Origin: Alphaproteobacteria bacterium
Lineage (GTDB): Bacteria; Pseudomonadota; Alphaproteobacteria; CACIAM-22H2
Length of the DNA: 5,525 bases
Direction: 5' to 3'
Assembly: GCA_016869915.1 (NCBI GenBank)
Contig: VGDA01000271.1
Coordinates: 1-5,525 of the forward strand
Shown: in pieces, positions 3,308-5,525 of the stretch
Position numbering within the stretch: the first letter of the stretch is position 1
Layout of the letters: every line of letters begins with the position of its first letter
Position numbers and translations under genes: made by a program
The notes under the pieces: model-generated
What the model was told of the DNA's origin: nothing
Databases searched by the model: none
The model's input: only the letters and a program-made list of their open reading frames with translations

Positions 3308-5525
3308 ATGGAACCCAGCCCGATCCGCCGCGTCGCCGCGGCGCTCCTAGCCGCGCTCGTCCTCATGCTGTGCGCGACCGGCGCCTCCGCCCAGGCACCG
3401 GCCGCGCCAGCGTAGGTCCAGCCGCCGGCGCAGGTCCAGGAATTGCTGCGGCTGCCGCCGGCGCAGGCCCAGCCGCCCGCGCAGGTCCAGGAACTGCTGA
3501 GGCTGCTCGAGGATCCGGGCGTCCAGTCCTGGATGCGCGAGCAGCGCACGCGCTCCGCCGAGGCCCAGCCGCAGGCCTCCGAGGTCGCGAAGGAGCTCGA
3601 GCTCGGCCGCGGCTTCGTCGCCGAGCGCATCGCCCAGGCCCGGCGCCATGTCGCCGGCGTGCTCGACGCCAGCGAGGACCTGCCCGCGGAGCGCGACCGG
3701 CTCGCCGCGCGCGTCGGGCCCGAGCTGCGCGGCCTCGGCGCGCTGCTGACGCTGGCGCTGTTCGTCGCCTTCCTCGGCGCCGGCTGGGGCCTCGAGTGGA
3801 TCTTCTGGCGGGCGAGCCGCGGCCTGGCCGGCGTGCTCGACGCGAGCGAGGACCTGCCCGCGGAGCGCGACCGCCTCGCCGCGCGCGTCGGGCCCGAGCT
3901 GCGCGGCCTCGGCGCGCTGCTGACGCTGGCGCTGTTCGTCGCCTTCCTCGGCGCCGGCTGGGGCCTCGAGTGGATCTTCTGGCGGGCGAGCCGCGGCCTG
4001 CGCAAGCACATCATCGCGAGCTCGGCGGAGACGACGGCGGAGCGCGTGCGCATCGTCGGCATGCGCTTCGCCTTCGGGCTCGCCTGGGTCGCGGCCTTCG
4101 CCGCGGGCAGCATCGGCTCCTTCCTCGTCTTCCCCTGGCCGCCGCTGCTGCGCGAGATCGTGCTGACCTACCTGCAGGTCTTCCTCGTCGCCTTCGGGCT
4201 CGCCTGGGTCGCGGCCTTCGCCGCGGGCAGCATCGGCTCCTTCCTCGTCTTCCCCTGGCCGCCGCTGCTTCGCGAGATCGTGCTGACCTACCTGCAGGTC
4301 TTCCTCGTCGTGCGCCTCGTCCTCGTCCTCGGCCGCTTCGTCCTCGCGCCTGGCGCGCCGCGCTTCCGGCTCGTGCCGATGGGCGACGCCGCGGCCGCCT
4401 ACTGGCATGCATGGATCGCCGCGATCGTCGGCTGGTTCGCCTTCGCGCGCCTGACGATCGCCCTGATGGCCTCGCTGGGCGTCGGCCAGCGCGTAATGGG
4501 CGCGACGATCGCGCTCATGGCGCTGGCCTGGCTGCTGCTCGCGCTCGTCGCGATCCTGCGCCGCCCGCCCCGGCACGAGGGCGGCGATGCGCCCTCGCTC
4601 ACGCTCTCGATCGCGCTCGCCTCCTATCTGGCGCTGCTGTGGCTCTGCCTGCTCGGCGGCGCGATCACGCTGTTCTGGGTCGGATTCATCGCGCTGTGCA
4701 CGCCGCTGGCGCTGCGCTTCGTGCGCGACGCCGTTGCCGGCCTGCTGCACAGCGACGCGGCGGCGCGGCGCGACGGGCCGTGCAGCCTGCTCGAGCTCTG
4801 CCTCGAGCGCGGCCTGCGCGCGATCGTCATCCTCTTCGCGATCTGGTGGATGGCGAGCGTGCTCGGCATCGACCTCGCCTCGATCGCGGCGCGCGAGACC
4901 GTGGCGACGCGGCTGATGGCCGGCGCGCTCAAGGCGGGCATCATCCTGCTGGCCGCGGACTTCCTCTGGCACCTTCTGAAGGTCGTGATCGACGGCCGCA
5001 TCGCCGCGGCGGCGTCCGGCCCCCAGCTGGACGAGGACGAGCAGCGCAAGCGCGCCAGGGTGCGCACGCTGCTGCCGATCCTGCGCAACATCCTCGCGAT
5101 CGTGCTCGCGGCGATGACCGCGATGATGGCGCTGTCGCAGCTGGGCGTGGAGATCGGGCCGCTGATCGCCGGCGCCGGCGTCATCGGCGTCGCCATCGGC
5201 TTCGGCGCGCAGACGCTGGTGCGCGACGTGATCAGCGGGATCTTCTACCTCATCGACGACGCCTTCCGCGTCGGCGAGTACATCCAGAGCGGCAACTACA
5301 AGGGCACGGTGGAGAGCTTCAGCCTGCGCTCGGTCAAGCTGCGCCACCATCGCGGGCCGCTCTACACCGTCCCCTTCGGCTCGCTGGGCGCGATCCAGAA
5401 CATGAGCCGCGACTGGGTGATCGACAAGACGACGATCAGCGTCACCTACGACTCCGACCTCGAGCTCGCCAAGAAGCTGATCAAGCAGGTCGGGCGCGAC
5501 CTGGCGGCCGATCCGGAGTTCAAGC
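3308..5525 (+). CDS. MscS-family mechanosensitive channel, with an in-frame amber codon and internal duplications; 3' end outside window
   Basis: Frame from ATG 3308 gives 739 codons to the window end, interrupted only by TAG at codon 36. MscS-family proteins are inner-membrane homoheptameric channels that release solutes on hypo-osmotic shock. Residues 1-30 form a signal peptide (RR, then a hydrophobic core, cleavage near ASA|Q). A Gln/Pro-rich and helical periplasmic-type segment follows (about 35-130), then multiple hydrophobic segments: about 147-167 and its duplicate 205-225, 255-334 (duplicated), then near 365, 397, 431-470, 502, 536 and 588. The pore helix is at 617-640 (GPLIAGAGVIGVAIGFGAQ), followed by the beta domain (VGEYIQSGNYKGTVESF to VPFGSLGAIQNMSRDW). 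This Gly/Ala-rich helix plus VGEYI is the MscS signature. GAGGGG lies almost against the ATG, too close for an ideal ribosome site; ATG 3263 is an in-frame alternative without one. If the amber is real, only a 35-aa signal-peptide product is made, or translation restarts at ATG 3533 without the signal peptide. Confidence 0.85.
3410..3511 (+). repeat. 51-bp imperfect tandem duplication (two units, 17 codons each)
   Basis: Units at 3410-3460 and 3461-3511. The first encodes A-stop-VQPPAQVQELLRLPP, the second AQAQPPAQVQELLRLLE. Over the first 15 codons the units differ by the TAG/CAG change, one Val/Ala change and three synonymous changes; the last two codons are unrelated. Each unit also holds two copies of the shorter GCG-CAG-GYC-CAG motif. 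This is the oldest-looking of the three duplications in this gene. It lies in the linker between signal peptide and first membrane segment. Confidence 0.8.
3413..3415 (+). other. In-frame amber codon just after the signal peptide of the channel gene
   Basis: The 12-base motif GCG-CAG-GTC-CAG occurs at 3428 and 3479, and as GCG-CAG-GCC-CAG at 3461. The first copy at 3410 reads GCG-TAG-GTC-CAG. A single C-to-T change of a Gln codon therefore explains the stop. The frame resumes at once and stays open for 2,110 bases. This is a nonsense mutation, a read-through site, or a sequence error. Confidence 0.9.
3653..4000 (+). repeat. 174-bp tandem duplication (58 codons) adding a transmembrane segment
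   Basis: Units at 3653-3826 and 3827-4000 abut exactly and differ at only two bases (GCC/GCG for Ala, CGG/CGC for Arg), both silent. Each encodes AGVLDASEDLPAERDRL, then a charged helix, then the hydrophobic LGALLTLALFVAFLGAG and WIFWRASRGL (residues 116-173 and 174-231). The duplication adds one soluble helix plus one membrane-spanning segment to the N-terminal domain. Confidence 0.95.
4070..4309 (+). repeat. 120-bp tandem duplication (40 codons) of a membrane segment
   Basis: Units at 4070-4189 and 4190-4309 differ at one base (CTG/CTT, Leu, silent). Each encodes AFGLAWVAAFAAGSIG, then FLVFPWPPLLRE, then IVLTYLQVFLV (residues 255-294 and 295-334). The trinucleotide TCG occurs at both edges and at the joint (4068-4070, 4188-4190, 4308-4310), so the exact boundaries are ambiguous by up to three bases. 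The joint fuses two hydrophobic stretches into an uninterrupted run of about 32 residues (284-315). Confidence 0.95.

Noticed and set aside
3413..3415. Reassigned genetic code (TAG read as Gln) in this organism
   Set aside because: Only one such codon is visible, and the two complete stops in the window are both TGA. A single C-to-T change or a sequence error is simpler.
3175..4113. Extension of the acylase frame upstream to 4113 as a 1088-aa protein
   Set aside because: The extra part is antisense to the channel gene and has repetitive Ala/Arg/Ser composition. The strong Shine-Dalgarno and family-typical length place the start at 3174.
3347..5350. A 667-codon open frame on the minus strand opposite the channel gene, rich in Asp, Glu, Arg and Gln
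   Set aside because: It mirrors a strongly GC3-biased coding strand with recognisable MscS sequence; composition is low-complexity and it has no domain-like pattern. It is an antisense shadow.
1..5525. tRNA, rRNA or riboswitch
   Set aside because: No tRNA-like cloverleaf with a TTCRA loop, no rRNA core motifs and no known riboswitch pattern was recognised. The only sizeable gaps are the hairpin region 202-846 and the 133-bp promoter gap.

Overview
The window is very GC-rich (by eye well above 65%), with codons dominated by G/C third positions. Gene content and style (HtpG, a penicillin-acylase-family enzyme, a large MscS-type channel) fit a high-GC proteobacterium, most likely an alphaproteobacterium. 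That placement is an inference from composition and protein style only.

Layout: the window opens with the last 66 codons of htpG (+, 1-201). A 645-bp convergent intergenic region follows (202-846), full of hairpins and direct repeats. It includes a second, detached copy of the last 41 codons of the next gene. A complete penicillin-acylase-family (Ntn hydrolase, S45-like) gene lies on the minus strand (847-3174, 775 aa). It has a well-placed Shine-Dalgarno, an autocatalytic Ser244 and a plausible intrinsic terminator. A 133-bp divergent spacer (3175-3307) then separates it from a large MscS-superfamily channel gene on the plus strand (3308 to beyond the window end). That gene starts with a clear signal peptide and ends, within the window, in a typical MscS pore helix and beta domain.

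The striking feature is a cluster of direct duplications. (1) About 350 bp covering the acylase 3' end plus its downstream hairpins is present twice (203-553 and 615-974). (2) The channel gene carries a 51-bp, a 174-bp and a 120-bp tandem duplication. All three are exact multiples of three, and the two longer ones differ between copies only at synonymous third positions. The channel gene also has an in-frame amber TAG at codon 36, directly after the signal peptide. It falls at the first position of a short repeat whose other copies all read CAG (Gln). The gene is therefore a recently broken gene, a read-through case, or a sequencing/assembly error; the rest of the frame (3416-5525) is open.

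No operon is visible: htpG and the acylase converge, and the acylase and channel diverge. I see no functional link between the three genes and no recognisable defence, mobile or RNA system. The most noteworthy candidate phenomenon is the local pile-up of in-frame duplications, which may be biological (a duplication-prone locus remodelling a membrane protein) or an artefact. Raw reads would decide.
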